Shown here: positions 51,935 to 60,789 of the stretch, piece after piece
Layout: each line of letters begins with the position of its first letter
Position numbering within the stretch: the first letter of the stretch is position 1
Origin: Bacillus fonticola
GTDB lineage: Bacteria; Bacillota; Bacilli; Bacillales; JC228
Reading direction: 5' to 3'
Length of the DNA: 64,000 nt
Assembly: GCF_012955605.1 (NCBI RefSeq)
Contig: NZ_CP052135.1
Coordinates: forward strand, 837,501-901,500
Notes under the pieces: model-generated
What the model was told of the DNA's origin: nothing
Databases searched by the model: none
The model's input: the letters and a program-made list of their open reading frames with translations, nothing else
Position numbers and translations under genes: made by a program

Positions 51935-53005
51935 ATGGAAGAAAAATTTCCTATACAACAATGGGTAAGCAACGAAGGAACGTTACGTGATGACTCGCTA
52001 AAAGACTCGATTACAAAGTCGTTTATGCAAACCGCATACACACATTTACAACGAGTGAGGGCTTTTGACCAAAAGGCCATTCGACTTCAACGTCAAGGAA
52101 GGCTCGGCACCTATGCTCCGTTTGAGGGGCAAGAGGCTGCTCAAGTCGGTAGTGCTCTTGCTTTAGGTGAAGGAGATTGGTTGTTTCCTACATATAGAGA
52201 TCATGCTGCGACGCTTACATTCGGCCACTCCATGCCCCACGTATTTCTTTATTGGAATGGACGTGTAGAAGGGTGCGTTCCTCCAAAAGGGAAACATATT
52301 ATGCCCCCGGCTGTACCTATAGCTACTCAAATTCCCCATGCAACAGGAGCCGCGATGGCCGAGCAACGAAAAGGAACCGATCGATTAGCTCTCGTCTACT
52401 TTGGAGACGGGGCTACGAGTGAAGGTGACTTTCATGAAGGGTTGAACTTCGCGAGTGTCTTTCAAGCACCTGTCGTGTTTTTTAACCAAAATAACGGCTA
52501 TGCGATTTCAGTTCCGATTGAGAAACAGATGCGTACGAAAACAATCGCGCAAAAAGGACTCGCTTACGATATTCCAAGTGTGCGCGTCGACGGAAGTGAC
52601 GTGCTGGCCGTCTATGCAGAGACGAAAAAAGCGGTAGAGAGAGCTCGTTCAGGTGGAGGTCCTACTCTCATTGAAGCAGTGACATGGCGTTTTGGAGCAC
52701 ATACAACTGCGGATGACCCGACAAAATATCGAAATCAAGAGGAAAGCTTAGCAAAAAGAGAAGCCGTTGACCCGATTGTGCGCTTTGAAAAGTTTATGAA
52801 AAACTATGATTTTTGGGATGAGTCTCTAGCGAAACAGATTGTGGAAGAGGCGGAGGAGGAAGTAAATCGTGCCGTAGAGGAAATGGAATCGTTCCCGAAA
52901 GCTAGTCTTCCAGATTTGTTCGACCATGTGTATGCAAATCCCCCTGCAGCTATCGAAAAGCAAAAGAGGTACGCACTCGGGACTTCAGGAGGTGAGATAG
53001 TATGA
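51935..53005 (+). CDS. 2-oxoacid dehydrogenase E1 alpha
   Basis: 356 residues. TPP-dependent decarboxylase subunit: YFGDGATSEGDFHEGLNFA and NQNNGYAIS form the TPP/Mg site, and the phosphorylation-loop-like RFGAHTTADDPTKYR is present. Resembles branched-chain and pyruvate E1alpha. In this cluster phenylpyruvate is the likely substrate, giving phenylacetyl-CoA after E2. ATG 51935 (RBS AAGGGGAG); overlaps E1beta by 4 bp. Confidence 0.9.
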   Translation: MEEKFPIQQWVSNEGTLRDDSLKDSITKSFMQTAYTHLQRVRAFDQKAIRLQRQGRLGTYAPFEGQEAAQVGSALALGEGDWLFPTYRDHAATLTFGHSMPHVFLYWNGRVEGCVPPKGKHIMPPAVPIATQIPHATGAAMAEQRKGTDRLALVYFGDGATSEGDFHEGLNFASVFQAPVVFFNQNNGYAISVPIEKQMRTKTIAQKGLAYDIPSVRVDGSDVLAVYAETKKAVERARSGGGPTLIEAVTWRFGAHTTADDPTKYRNQEESLAKREAVDPIVRFEKFMKNYDFWDESLAKQIVEEAEEEVNRAVEEMESFPKASLPDLFDHVYANPPAAIEKQKRYALGTSGGEIV

Positions 53006-54003
53006 CGACACAAGCAAAAACAGCAACGCGGAAGCTGCCACTCGTTGGCGGTGTGAACGATGGTCTGCGCACAGCTCTCAAGCAAGATGACTCAGTGTTC
53101 CTTATGGGTGAGGATATTGGCGTGAACGGGGGCGTTTTTCGTGCTACAGATGGGTTAGTGCAGGAATTCGGTGAAGAGAGGGTAATCGACACACCGCTTA
53201 GTGAAGCAGGAATTGTGGGCGTTTCAGTCGGCATGGCTCTGGCAGGGTTCAAACCAGTCATCGAGATGCAATTTCTTGGGTTTATTTATCCGGCTTTTGA
53301 ACAAATCATGACCCACGTGACTCGCTATCGAATGAGAACAATGGGGGCATACGGAGTGCCTATGGTGATTCGAGCTCCTTATGGGGCTGGCATCCGTGCA
53401 CCAGAGATCCATTCCGACTCGACCGAGGCTTTATTTACTCACATGCCAGGTTTAAAAGTGGTTTGTCCATCTAATGCTTACGATGCCAAAGGTCTTTTAC
53501 TTGCGAGCATAGCCGATCCGGATCCAGTGCTTTTCTTGGAATCTATGAGAACATATCGTGCTCAAAAGGTAGATGTGCCTGAAGAGGCATACACTGTGCC
53601 AATCGGTAAAGCAGCTGTTTTGAAGGAAGGTACCGACATCTCCATTTTTGCCTGGGGTGCCATGATCTCTGTTAGTTTAGACGCAGCAAGAAAATTAGAA
53701 GGAAGCGGCATTTCTTGTGAGGTCATCGACTTGCGTACTTTATCTCCTCTAGATGAGGAAACGATCATTGCTTCTGTGCAAAAAACAGGCCGGGTATGCG
53801 TCGTACAAGAAGGACACCAAACGGGTGGGGTCGCTCATGACGTGTTTGCGGTTATTAATGACGGTGCATTTCTTTCCTTACGCGCTCCTCTTGCGAAGGT
53901 AGCTGGATATGACGTACCTGTTCCTTTATTTGCGCTAGAGGATCACTACATCCCCACGGTTCAACGAGTAATGGATCAGATCCAACAGACTGTTACGTTT
54001 TAA
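53002..54003 (+). CDS. 2-oxoacid dehydrogenase E1 beta
   Basis: 333 residues, pyrimidine-binding transketolase domain (VFLMGEDIGVNGGVFRAT; DTPLSEAGIVGVSVGMA) and C-terminal transketolase domain. The start overlaps the stop of E1alpha (ATGA). Confidence 0.92.
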   Translation: MTTQAKTATRKLPLVGGVNDGLRTALKQDDSVFLMGEDIGVNGGVFRATDGLVQEFGEERVIDTPLSEAGIVGVSVGMALAGFKPVIEMQFLGFIYPAFEQIMTHVTRYRMRTMGAYGVPMVIRAPYGAGIRAPEIHSDSTEALFTHMPGLKVVCPSNAYDAKGLLLASIADPDPVLFLESMRTYRAQKVDVPEEAYTVPIGKAAVLKEGTDISIFAWGAMISVSLDAARKLEGSGISCEVIDLRTLSPLDEETIIASVQKTGRVCVVQEGHQTGGVAHDVFAVINDGAFLSLRAPLAKVAGYDVPVPLFALEDHYIPTVQRVMDQIQQTVTF

Positions 54004-54046
54004 AAGAGCAATAGTTGATGCTATGTGAGTGGAGGGAGGCATTTGT

Positions 54047-55261
54047 ATGGAAGTGAAGTTGCACGATATCGGAGAGGGCATGACAGAAGGGGAAATTTTG
54101 CACTATTTTGTAAAAGAGGGCGATTTCGTGAAAATGGACGCTCCTCTATTAGAGGTGCAAACTGATAAAGTGACTGCAGAGATCACGGCACCAGTACAAG
54201 GGACCGTTGAAAGAATATACGTGGAAACAGGTACGACAGCAACTGTTGGAACCGTTCTTTTGTCTATTCAAACGACAGTGCAGGGACAAACCGAAGAGAC
54301 AGTACCTATAAAACATAAGGAAACTTTTGAACCTGTTGTAGCATCTGCATCTGCATCTATAGCACAGACGTCTACTAAACAAGCAGTCACAGCGCTACCT
54401 TTAGCCACACCTTACACAAGAAAGCTAGCAAGAGAACGTGGAATCCGTTTAGAAGAGATTGTGCCGACAGGGGTTGGCGGTCGGATTTTGGATGGAGATG
54501 TTTTGCAACATACAGAGAACAGAACAGTACCATCAGAAAATTCTACTAGCCCAGAAAATGAAGTGAAGGAAGCTAAACGGATACCTATTCGTGGAAGAAG
54601 AAAGCAAATTGCGACGAAAATGACGCAAGCCGCACAGGCAATCCCTCACGTTACTCATTTTGAAGAAATTGATCTGACTCGGCTACTTGCCTTACGAGCG
54701 GAGACAAAGGAGGCGACCGGTGTTTCTTATTCGCTTGCTGCCTACTTCGTGAAGGCAATTGAAAAAGCACTAGGCAACTTTCCTGTTTTCAATGGAGCGT
54801 TTCAACCACCGTACGAAGAAGTCGTAGTCGCAGATGCCGTACATATCGGATTGGCGACGGATACGGAGGAAGGGCTGATCGTGCCTGTGATTCGTCATGT
54901 GCAGAGGAAAAATATTGCCACGATCGATAAGGAAATGAAAGAAGTAAACACGGCCGCTCGAGAAAATCGTCTCACATCGCAACAGTTAGGTGGGAGCACA
55001 TTTACGATGAGCAACGTCGGCCCACTAGGAAGTACAGGGGCTACTCCGATTCTAAACGCTCCCGAAACAGGGCTGCTCGCCTTCCACAAAACAAAGGAAA
55101 GACCTGTTGTTCGAAACGGAGAAATCGTCATCGGACAGGTGATGAACGTATCCATGAGCTTTGATCATCGGGTAGTAGACGGAGGAACGGCGGTAGCGTT
55201 TACGAACAAGGTTAAACGATATTTAGAGTTTCCTATCCTTCTATGTTCGGAGCTGATGTAA
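54047..55261 (+). CDS. 2-oxoacid dehydrogenase E2 (acyltransferase)
   Basis: 404 residues: one lipoyl domain with lipoyl-Lys41 in EVQTDKVTAE, a linker, a peripheral subunit-binding domain (YTRKLARERGIRLEEIVPTG, about 120-155), and the catalytic domain with SFDHRVVDGG (His about 374, Asp 378). Transfers the acyl group to CoA. ATG 54047 has GGAGGGAGG. Confidence 0.92.
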   Translation: MEVKLHDIGEGMTEGEILHYFVKEGDFVKMDAPLLEVQTDKVTAEITAPVQGTVERIYVETGTTATVGTVLLSIQTTVQGQTEETVPIKHKETFEPVVASASASIAQTSTKQAVTALPLATPYTRKLARERGIRLEEIVPTGVGGRILDGDVLQHTENRTVPSENSTSPENEVKEAKRIPIRGRRKQIATKMTQAAQAIPHVTHFEEIDLTRLLALRAETKEATGVSYSLAAYFVKAIEKALGNFPVFNGAFQPPYEEVVVADAVHIGLATDTEEGLIVPVIRHVQRKNIATIDKEMKEVNTAARENRLTSQQLGGSTFTMSNVGPLGSTGATPILNAPETGLLAFHKTKERPVVRNGEIVIGQVMNVSMSFDHRVVDGGTAVAFTNKVKRYLEFPILLCSELM

Positions 55262-56683
55262 ATGGTCGTCGGAGAATTAACACAGGATTGTGAACTCGTT
55301 GTGGTGGGTGGTGGCCCTGCAGGATATACTGCGGCCATTCGGGCTGCACAGCTCGGTAAAACAGTAACACTTATTGAACGGAGGGCACTCGGGGGAGTTT
55401 GTTTACATGAGGGATGCATGCCGTCCAAAGTATGGGCTCATGCTGCGGCTGAATGGTCCAAAAGCAAACATCGCACCCAGCTTGGTATTCCTCAAGCAAA
55501 AGGAGAAGATTTTCAGTTTCAAAAGCTAGCTTCCTATCAAAAACGAGTACTCCGCACGTTAGAAAAGGGAGTTCAGCACTTACTGAATTCCTTGCAAATA
55601 GATGTGCTTGAAGGAGATGCTTCTTTCCTTGATGAACATCGTTTGTTTGTTCAAGGAGAGCGGGAGAGCACGACGGTAAAATTCGAACAATGTATCATCG
55701 CAACAGGAACCGTTTTACAGCCACTAGATTCTATCAAGGTAGACGGAAGAGTGGTTCGCACGATGAGACAGCTTTATGATGCAGGTCAAATTCCTGAAGA
55801 ATTGACCATAGTAGGACATGAGCCGTGGTGTGTAGAAGCGGCATGTACTCTAGCTACTTTGGGAGTTCCTGTTACTTGGTATCAGACAGCCGAATGGGAA
55901 TGGGACGCCACACTCGTGTCGCATTTGGAGAAGGACTTAAAGGGAAGATCAGTCACTCATCATCGCGTAAGGCAAGTAACCTTTGAGAATGAGGAAGAAC
56001 GTGTAAGTGGAGAGGCTTGTTTGTTAGACGGAACTACGCTTTCATTTGAAACGGCCTGTTTAGCGGTTTCTTTACGTGCTGTAGTCCCTGCTGAGGAACT
56101 TGGATTGCTGAAAGCAGGAATCGATATTCAAGAAAACGTCATCAACGTTGACGAGCAAGGTAGAACGAGCACGCCTCATATTTTCGCCGTCGGAAGTGTA
56201 ACAGGGACAGTGTGGGCGAATGATTCTATTGCTGCGGCAAAACGTGTGGCAGCTACCGTTTGTGGACAAGAGGAGGATACGTTTTCATATGGGGCACCGC
56301 GTGTGCTATATACGAATCCGGGCATTGCTTCTATTGGTTTGACAGAGGAAGAGGCTCGCCATCAATTTGAACAAGTATCTACTGGAACCTTCTCTCTATC
56401 GGGAAATGGCTGGGCTACGGTAACTGGAGCCCGCGCCGGTTTTGTGAAATGGGTAGTAGATGAAAGCACCGATCGCGTCGTGGGGGTTCACATTGTGGCG
56501 GATCAAGCCCAAGAGTTAATCGCCAGCGGTACGCTAGCCTTTCACCTGCTCGCGCGCAAAGAAGATATTTTACAAGCTTACCAACCACATCCTGGAGTAG
56601 GTGAAGCCTTGACAGAAGCGATGGAAGCTTTGCAAGGGCAAGCGATTCATCAAGTTAACCTTTCCAAGCAAGTTGTCTACTAG
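55262..56683 (+). CDS. lpdA: dihydrolipoamide dehydrogenase E3
   Basis: 473 residues: FAD GGGPAGYTAA, redox pair Cys47/Cys52 in GGVCLHEGCMPSK, and C-terminal HPGVGEAL. Starts directly after the E2 stop. The NAD-binding domain has an unusual GHEPWCVEAA instead of GxGxxG, so the NAD-loop is divergent; the gene may be fast-evolving or impaired there. Confidence 0.88.
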   Translation: MVVGELTQDCELVVVGGGPAGYTAAIRAAQLGKTVTLIERRALGGVCLHEGCMPSKVWAHAAAEWSKSKHRTQLGIPQAKGEDFQFQKLASYQKRVLRTLEKGVQHLLNSLQIDVLEGDASFLDEHRLFVQGERESTTVKFEQCIIATGTVLQPLDSIKVDGRVVRTMRQLYDAGQIPEELTIVGHEPWCVEAACTLATLGVPVTWYQTAEWEWDATLVSHLEKDLKGRSVTHHRVRQVTFENEEERVSGEACLLDGTTLSFETACLAVSLRAVVPAEELGLLKAGIDIQENVINVDEQGRTSTPHIFAVGSVTGTVWANDSIAAAKRVAATVCGQEEDTFSYGAPRVLYTNPGIASIGLTEEEARHQFEQVSTGTFSLSGNGWATVTGARAGFVKWVVDESTDRVVGVHIVADQAQELIASGTLAFHLLARKEDILQAYQPHPGVGEALTEAMEALQGQAIHQVNLSKQVVY

Positions 56684-56697
56684 AACGATAGCATGCT

Positions 56698-56726
56698 GAC
56701 CTCAGTGATCTGTACTGAGGTCTTTG
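56698..56726 (+). terminator. terminator after the 2-oxoacid dehydrogenase operon
   Basis: A perfect 9-bp stem GACCTCAGT/ACTGAGGTC followed by TTT. Confidence 0.72.
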
Positions 56727-56803
56727 GTGTGGGGAAAGGTTCTGTATTTTGTCATGACTGGCTCTCATCATTCATAAAGTAGACGTGATGGGAGGGTTTG
56801 TTC

Positions 56804-57271
56804 GTGTGGAAAGAGTTTAAGAAGTTTGCGATGAAGGGAAACGTCATGGATATGGCCATAGCAGTTGTAATTGGAACTGCGTTCGGAAAGATGGTCGACT
56901 CCATGGTGAACGATTTGATTATGCCTTTTTTTGGAGTGCTTGTTGGAGGAATCAATCTTTCGACTAAGAGTATAACGATTGGACAAGTAGTTGTGAAATA
57001 CGGGGCCTTTCTACAGACGATGATTGACTTCTTTATTATTGCTTTCTCTATATTCCTCGCAATAAGGGTAGTCAATCGTATACGCGGGGACGAGGAGGAA
57101 GAAGCCCCATCTCAAAAGGAAAAGCCACCGGTTAAAGATGACCTGATTAGAGAGATTCGCGACGTCCTGCATGAGCGTTTGCCTCGAAACATAGAGACGA
57201 AAACAAACGGTATTGTCGTTCATTTTCAAGACAAGCAAAAAACAACTGATCGAGAGAAGCAAATTCGTTGA
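56804..57271 (+). CDS. mscL: large-conductance mechanosensitive channel MscL
   Basis: 155 residues, two membrane helices: FAMKGNVMDMAIAVVIGTAFGKMV (TM1, pore) and the second at about 70-95, then a charged C-terminal helix. Releases osmolytes on hypo-osmotic shock. GTG 56804 is 7 nt from GGGAGGG; TTG 56798 is too near. Confidence 0.95.
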   Translation: MWKEFKKFAMKGNVMDMAIAVVIGTAFGKMVDSMVNDLIMPFFGVLVGGINLSTKSITIGQVVVKYGAFLQTMIDFFIIAFSIFLAIRVVNRIRGDEEEEAPSQKEKPPVKDDLIREIRDVLHERLPRNIETKTNGIVVHFQDKQKTTDREKQIR

Positions 57272-57326
57272 CGGACGATAGAATAGTCTGTACTATTGAT
57301 AATGTATTACCTAATAATAATTACAA
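57268..57326 (+). promoter_or_regulatory. katA promoter with PerR-box-like site
   Basis: TTGACG (57268-57273), 17 bp, TACTAT (57291-57296). TAATAATAATTACAA (57312-57326) matches 12 of the 14 fixed positions of the PerR box TTATAATNATTATAA and lies just after the transcription start region. This predicts peroxide induction. Confidence 0.68.
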
Positions 57327-57363
57327 AGAGAAAATGATTATTTAAACCCAAGGAGGAGACAGT

Positions 57364-58833
57364 ATGACAAAACGGTTAACAACAAACCAAGGTGTACCGA
57401 TTGGGGACAATCAAAATTCCAGAACGGCTGGCGCGAACGGTCCTACTTTAATTGAAGACTATCAACTTATTGAAAAGCTTGCTCACTTTGACCGAGAGCG
57501 AATTCCAGAGCGCGTAGTTCACGCACGTGGATCAGGTGCGCATGGCGTTTTCATTACAAAACAATCTATGAAAAAATATACAAAAGCAAATTTCTTGCAA
57601 ACTCCTGGAACAGAAACGCCGTTGTTCGTTCGTTTCTCCACGGTAATTCACGGTCAACACTCTCCTGAAACGTTACGCGATCCACGCGGATTTGCGATTA
57701 AGTTTTATACAGAGGAAGGGAACTGGGACTTTGTAGGGAACAACTTGCCGATCTTCTTCATTCGAGACGCGATGAAATTCCCAGACATGGTCCATTCCTT
57801 AAAGCCAGATCCTCGAACTAATATTCAAGATCCGACACGCTATTGGGATTTCATGAGCTTAACACCTGAATCTACTAACATGATGGTGCATTTGTTCACA
57901 GACGAAGGGATCCCTGCCACTTATCGTCATATGCGCGGTTCTAGTGTGCATGCATTCAAATTTGTAAACGAGTATGGAAATACTACTTACGTGAAATTCC
58001 GTTGGGTACCAAAAGAAGGCGTCAAAAATTTAAGCCTAGAGCGTGCTGCTGAAATTCAAGGGGAAGACTTTAACCATGCAAGTGCTGATTTATACAACGC
58101 AATTGAGCGCGGGGACTATCCGGAGTGGGATCTTTATGTGCAGCTATTGGATCCAGCAGACATGGATAACTATGACTTTCATCCGCTAGACACAACGAAG
58201 GATTGGTTAGAAGAAGACTTCCCATTCCATCATGTGGGAACCATGATTTTGAACCGTAACCCTGAAAACGTGTTTGCGGAAACAGAACAGGTTGGTTTCA
58301 ATCCAGGTGTACTCGTACCAGGAATCCAAGCTTCTGAGGATAAAATGCTACAAGGGCGTTTGTTCTCCTATTCTGATACGCAACGGTACCGTGTTGGAGC
58401 CAACTACTTACAGCTTCCGATTAACTGCCCGTTTGCACAAGTGAACAGCTACCAACGCGATGGTGCAATGGCGTTCAAACAACCAGCCGATCATATTAAT
58501 TATGAGCCAAACAGCTATGACGATCGTCCGAAAGAGGATTCTGCATACGTTGAAGATCCACAACCGATTCTTGGTGATCAAGCTGTGCGTGCGAAAATCG
58601 ATAACCCGAACGATTTTGGCCAAGCGACGAAAGTGTACAACAGCTACACTGAGGAGCTAAAGCTACAGCTAGAGCGCAACTTAACGAACGACCTGAAACA
58701 AGTAAAAGAAGAGCGCATTCAATTGCGTGCGATTTGCAACTTCTACCGAGTGGATGAAGAGCTTGGGAAGAAGCTTGCAGCTAACTTGAACGTGGATTTA
58801 ACTCCGTACTTGGAGCATTTGACTAAAGCGTAA
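57364..58833 (+). CDS. katA: vegetative catalase KatA
   Basis: 489 residues, small-subunit haem catalase: His53 in VVHARGSGAHG, Asn in FVGNNLPIFF, haem Tyr in RLFSYSDTQRYRVG, and the NADPH/immune-responsive C-terminal helices. RBS AAGGAGGAG. Complements KatE. Confidence 0.97.
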   Translation: MTKRLTTNQGVPIGDNQNSRTAGANGPTLIEDYQLIEKLAHFDRERIPERVVHARGSGAHGVFITKQSMKKYTKANFLQTPGTETPLFVRFSTVIHGQHSPETLRDPRGFAIKFYTEEGNWDFVGNNLPIFFIRDAMKFPDMVHSLKPDPRTNIQDPTRYWDFMSLTPESTNMMVHLFTDEGIPATYRHMRGSSVHAFKFVNEYGNTTYVKFRWVPKEGVKNLSLERAAEIQGEDFNHASADLYNAIERGDYPEWDLYVQLLDPADMDNYDFHPLDTTKDWLEEDFPFHHVGTMILNRNPENVFAETEQVGFNPGVLVPGIQASEDKMLQGRLFSYSDTQRYRVGANYLQLPINCPFAQVNSYQRDGAMAFKQPADHINYEPNSYDDRPKEDSAYVEDPQPILGDQAVRAKIDNPNDFGQATKVYNSYTEELKLQLERNLTNDLKQVKEERIQLRAICNFYRVDEELGKKLAANLNVDLTPYLEHLTKA

Positions 58834-58854
58834 AACACCCTACACAATGGATTC

Positions 58855-58893
58855 AGCCCTTGAACGGAGTCTTTCTCTGTTTAAGGGCTTTTT
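58855..58893 (+). terminator. terminator after katA
   Basis: Stem AGCCCTTGAAC / GTTTAAGGGCT followed by TTTTTG. Confidence 0.85.
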
Positions 58894-58922
58894 GTATTGA
58901 AGTAACGAAAAAGGAAAAATCC

Positions 58923-58952
58923 TTGAAGTGAATTATGAATAGTGTTTATAAT
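58923..58952 (+). promoter_or_regulatory. sigma-A promoter of the protease gene
   Basis: TTGAAG (58923-58928), 18 bp, TATAAT (58947-58952). Confidence 0.75.
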
Positions 58953-58993
58953 TAGAGTATATGGAAAATTTAACTTTATTGGAGGTGTTTGTT

Positions 58994-60253
58994 TTGAAAT
59001 TGACTTATGCTATTGCAATAGTAGGAATCGTAGTTTTGAGTTTTTTTGTTAGTACAGATTCTACTCTAGCAGGGGAGTCTGAAAATAGGTTTAAACAAGA
59101 TGTAGAGTTTCGAGAAAAAATGGGATTAAATGCTGATTTAGAACATATTCAACAAGTTGTGACTGAGAAAAACAATAAGGCTTCTAAAAAACAGCACGGG
59201 GTGTATTTAACTGTCGAGGAAATGCAAGACCTTAATGAACGAATTGCTCATCAAAGTGAGTTCATGCCGATAATTCTAGAGTATGTTAACGAAAATATTA
59301 CGGAAGAGGATTTCGGGGGGCTTTACATTGACCAAAGTGAGAAAGGAACGCTATATATTTCATTCACGAAAGATTTAAAACATTTCAAGAAAGAAATTAA
59401 AGATCTAGCAAAGTTGTATAAAAAGGAGCAAAAAGTAAAGTTTCGCTTCGTAGAAAGTAGCTATGAAGAATTGCAACAGCAAAATGATGCAGTGTGGAAA
59501 CTTTATGATTTACTAAAAAAGCAGGGAGTAAATATAAAGGCAGTAAAAACTGACGTGAAAAGTAACGCTGTTGAGATTAGTGTGTATCCTTTAAACAGTG
59601 AAATTAAAGCAGTATTGAAACAAAATCTGAAATTCAAATATAAGGTCAAAGAAGAGAAAAGGAACGGTGCAGATGAGTCAAGGTATGACTACCAGCGACC
59701 TTTAGAGGGTGGGCTAGCTATTGAAAACCTTGATTATAATCAAGATGGAGTAGGTTACTGTACCAGTGGATTCTCGGCTGTGCACCAAGGTGATCTTTAC
59801 TTAGTTACTGCTGGTCATTGTGGGGATAGTGGAGATCGTTATAACCAGGGAGGAACATATTTCGGCTACATGGAGAAAGTAGCTGACAATGCTAATACAG
59901 ATATAGGACTTATCAAATTAAGTATTGATAGCCACGCAGGTATTGGGAATTACGAGAAAGATAATTTCACTGATTGGCAGAGGGAATATGAAAAATATGT
60001 CGGGCAATACGTCTGTAAAAATGGAATAACGACAGGAAATACATGCGGCACAGTTGAAGACATTGATTATTCTTGGTTTGGGCACTATGATTTTGTTGCT
60101 GCTGATTACGGTAGCGATAATGGAGATAGCGGTGCACCAGTTTATAAAGGTGGACTTATTGTAGGAATTCATAAAGGCACCTATTTTGGTTACAAAGTTT
60201 ACACGCCGGTTGATCAAGCTGTTGACTATTATAATTTATCACCTTTATTTTAA
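58994..60253 (+). CDS. secreted chymotrypsin-like serine protease with pro-domain
   Basis: 419 residues from TTG 58994 (RBS GGAGGTG). Signal peptide about 1-28 (IVGIVVLSFFVSTDSTLAG). A Lys/Glu-rich pro-region up to about 245 contains GGLYIDQSEKGTLYISF, reminiscent of alpha-lytic-type foldase pro-domains. S1 domain: His275 (LVTAGHCG), Asp303 (NTDIGLIKL), Ser379 (NGDSGAPVY), and paired Cys (CTSGFSAV...HC; VCKNG...CGTV) for disulfides. Extracellular proteolysis. Confidence 0.9.
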   Translation: MKLTYAIAIVGIVVLSFFVSTDSTLAGESENRFKQDVEFREKMGLNADLEHIQQVVTEKNNKASKKQHGVYLTVEEMQDLNERIAHQSEFMPIILEYVNENITEEDFGGLYIDQSEKGTLYISFTKDLKHFKKEIKDLAKLYKKEQKVKFRFVESSYEELQQQNDAVWKLYDLLKKQGVNIKAVKTDVKSNAVEISVYPLNSEIKAVLKQNLKFKYKVKEEKRNGADESRYDYQRPLEGGLAIENLDYNQDGVGYCTSGFSAVHQGDLYLVTAGHCGDSGDRYNQGGTYFGYMEKVADNANTDIGLIKLSIDSHAGIGNYEKDNFTDWQREYEKYVGQYVCKNGITTGNTCGTVEDIDYSWFGHYDFVAADYGSDNGDSGAPVYKGGLIVGIHKGTYFGYKVYTPVDQAVDYYNLSPLF

Positions 60254-60265
60254 GGGGATGATTCA

Positions 60266-60589
60266 GTGAAATTGATTAAACTTCTCGTTTTCCTGACTGC
60301 GTTTGTTCTTCTTAGCGGATGTAATCGTTACGAAGCGATAGAAGTTGAAGTTGTAAATGTCGGAGATGGATCTTATCTATTTAATATCTCGGATCTTGTG
60401 AAGAGTTCCGACATAAATGAAGTGGGGCACTTTTTAGAAATCAAGAAGGAAAACGTAGGCGAAATCGTTGGTAAGGAAGAGTTGGAAGAAGGCGATCTGG
60501 TAAGACTGGAGTTTGACGAAAAGTATACAATATCTAGTCAAAAAGTTTCTGATGATATAGTTGTAGATAAAATCGTTATAATAGATTAA
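60266..60589 (+). CDS. small lipoprotein downstream of the protease
   Basis: 107 residues: lipoprotein signal with lipobox LLSGC (Cys19), then an acidic, beta-rich domain. GTG 60266 with AAGGGGA. 12 nt after the protease and before a terminator, so cotranscribed. Unknown family; may be a chaperone or protease inhibitor/partner at the membrane. Confidence 0.75.
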   Translation: MKLIKLLVFLTAFVLLSGCNRYEAIEVEVVNVGDGSYLFNISDLVKSSDINEVGHFLEIKKENVGEIVGKEELEEGDLVRLEFDEKYTISSQKVSDDIVVDKIVIID

Positions 60590-60625
60590 AATAATGACGA
60601 TAGATAGCTAGAGGTTAATTTATCT

Positions 60626-60670
60626 CCCCTAAAAGGAATGGTGTTACTAATTCTTTTAGGGGTTATTTTT
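60626..60670 (+). terminator. terminator after the lipoprotein
   Basis: Stem CCCCTAAAAGGAAT / ATTCTTTTAGGGG region followed by TTATTTTT. Confidence 0.82.
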
Positions 60671-60731
60671 ACTGATAAGAGAATCAAGGTGTAGTACATT
60701 CACTTAATTTTTTTCAGACTAGTTGCTATCC

Positions 60732-60760
60732 TTGACGACAGCTGTGGAAAAAGTTAGAAT
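60732..60760 (+). promoter_or_regulatory. helD promoter
   Basis: TTGACG (60732-60737), 17 bp, TAGAAT (60755-60760). The leader to the helD ATG is about 225 nt and contains the hairpin element. Confidence 0.72.
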
Positions 60761-60789
60761 ACTTTGTATCCTGTTCGAAATATTTAGAA

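Noticed and set aside
51935-56683. Branched-chain (bkd) operon
   Set aside because: ptb, bcd and buk are absent, and the neighbouring amino-acid dehydrogenase has phenylalanine-type residues. Phenylpyruvate is favoured, though not proven.
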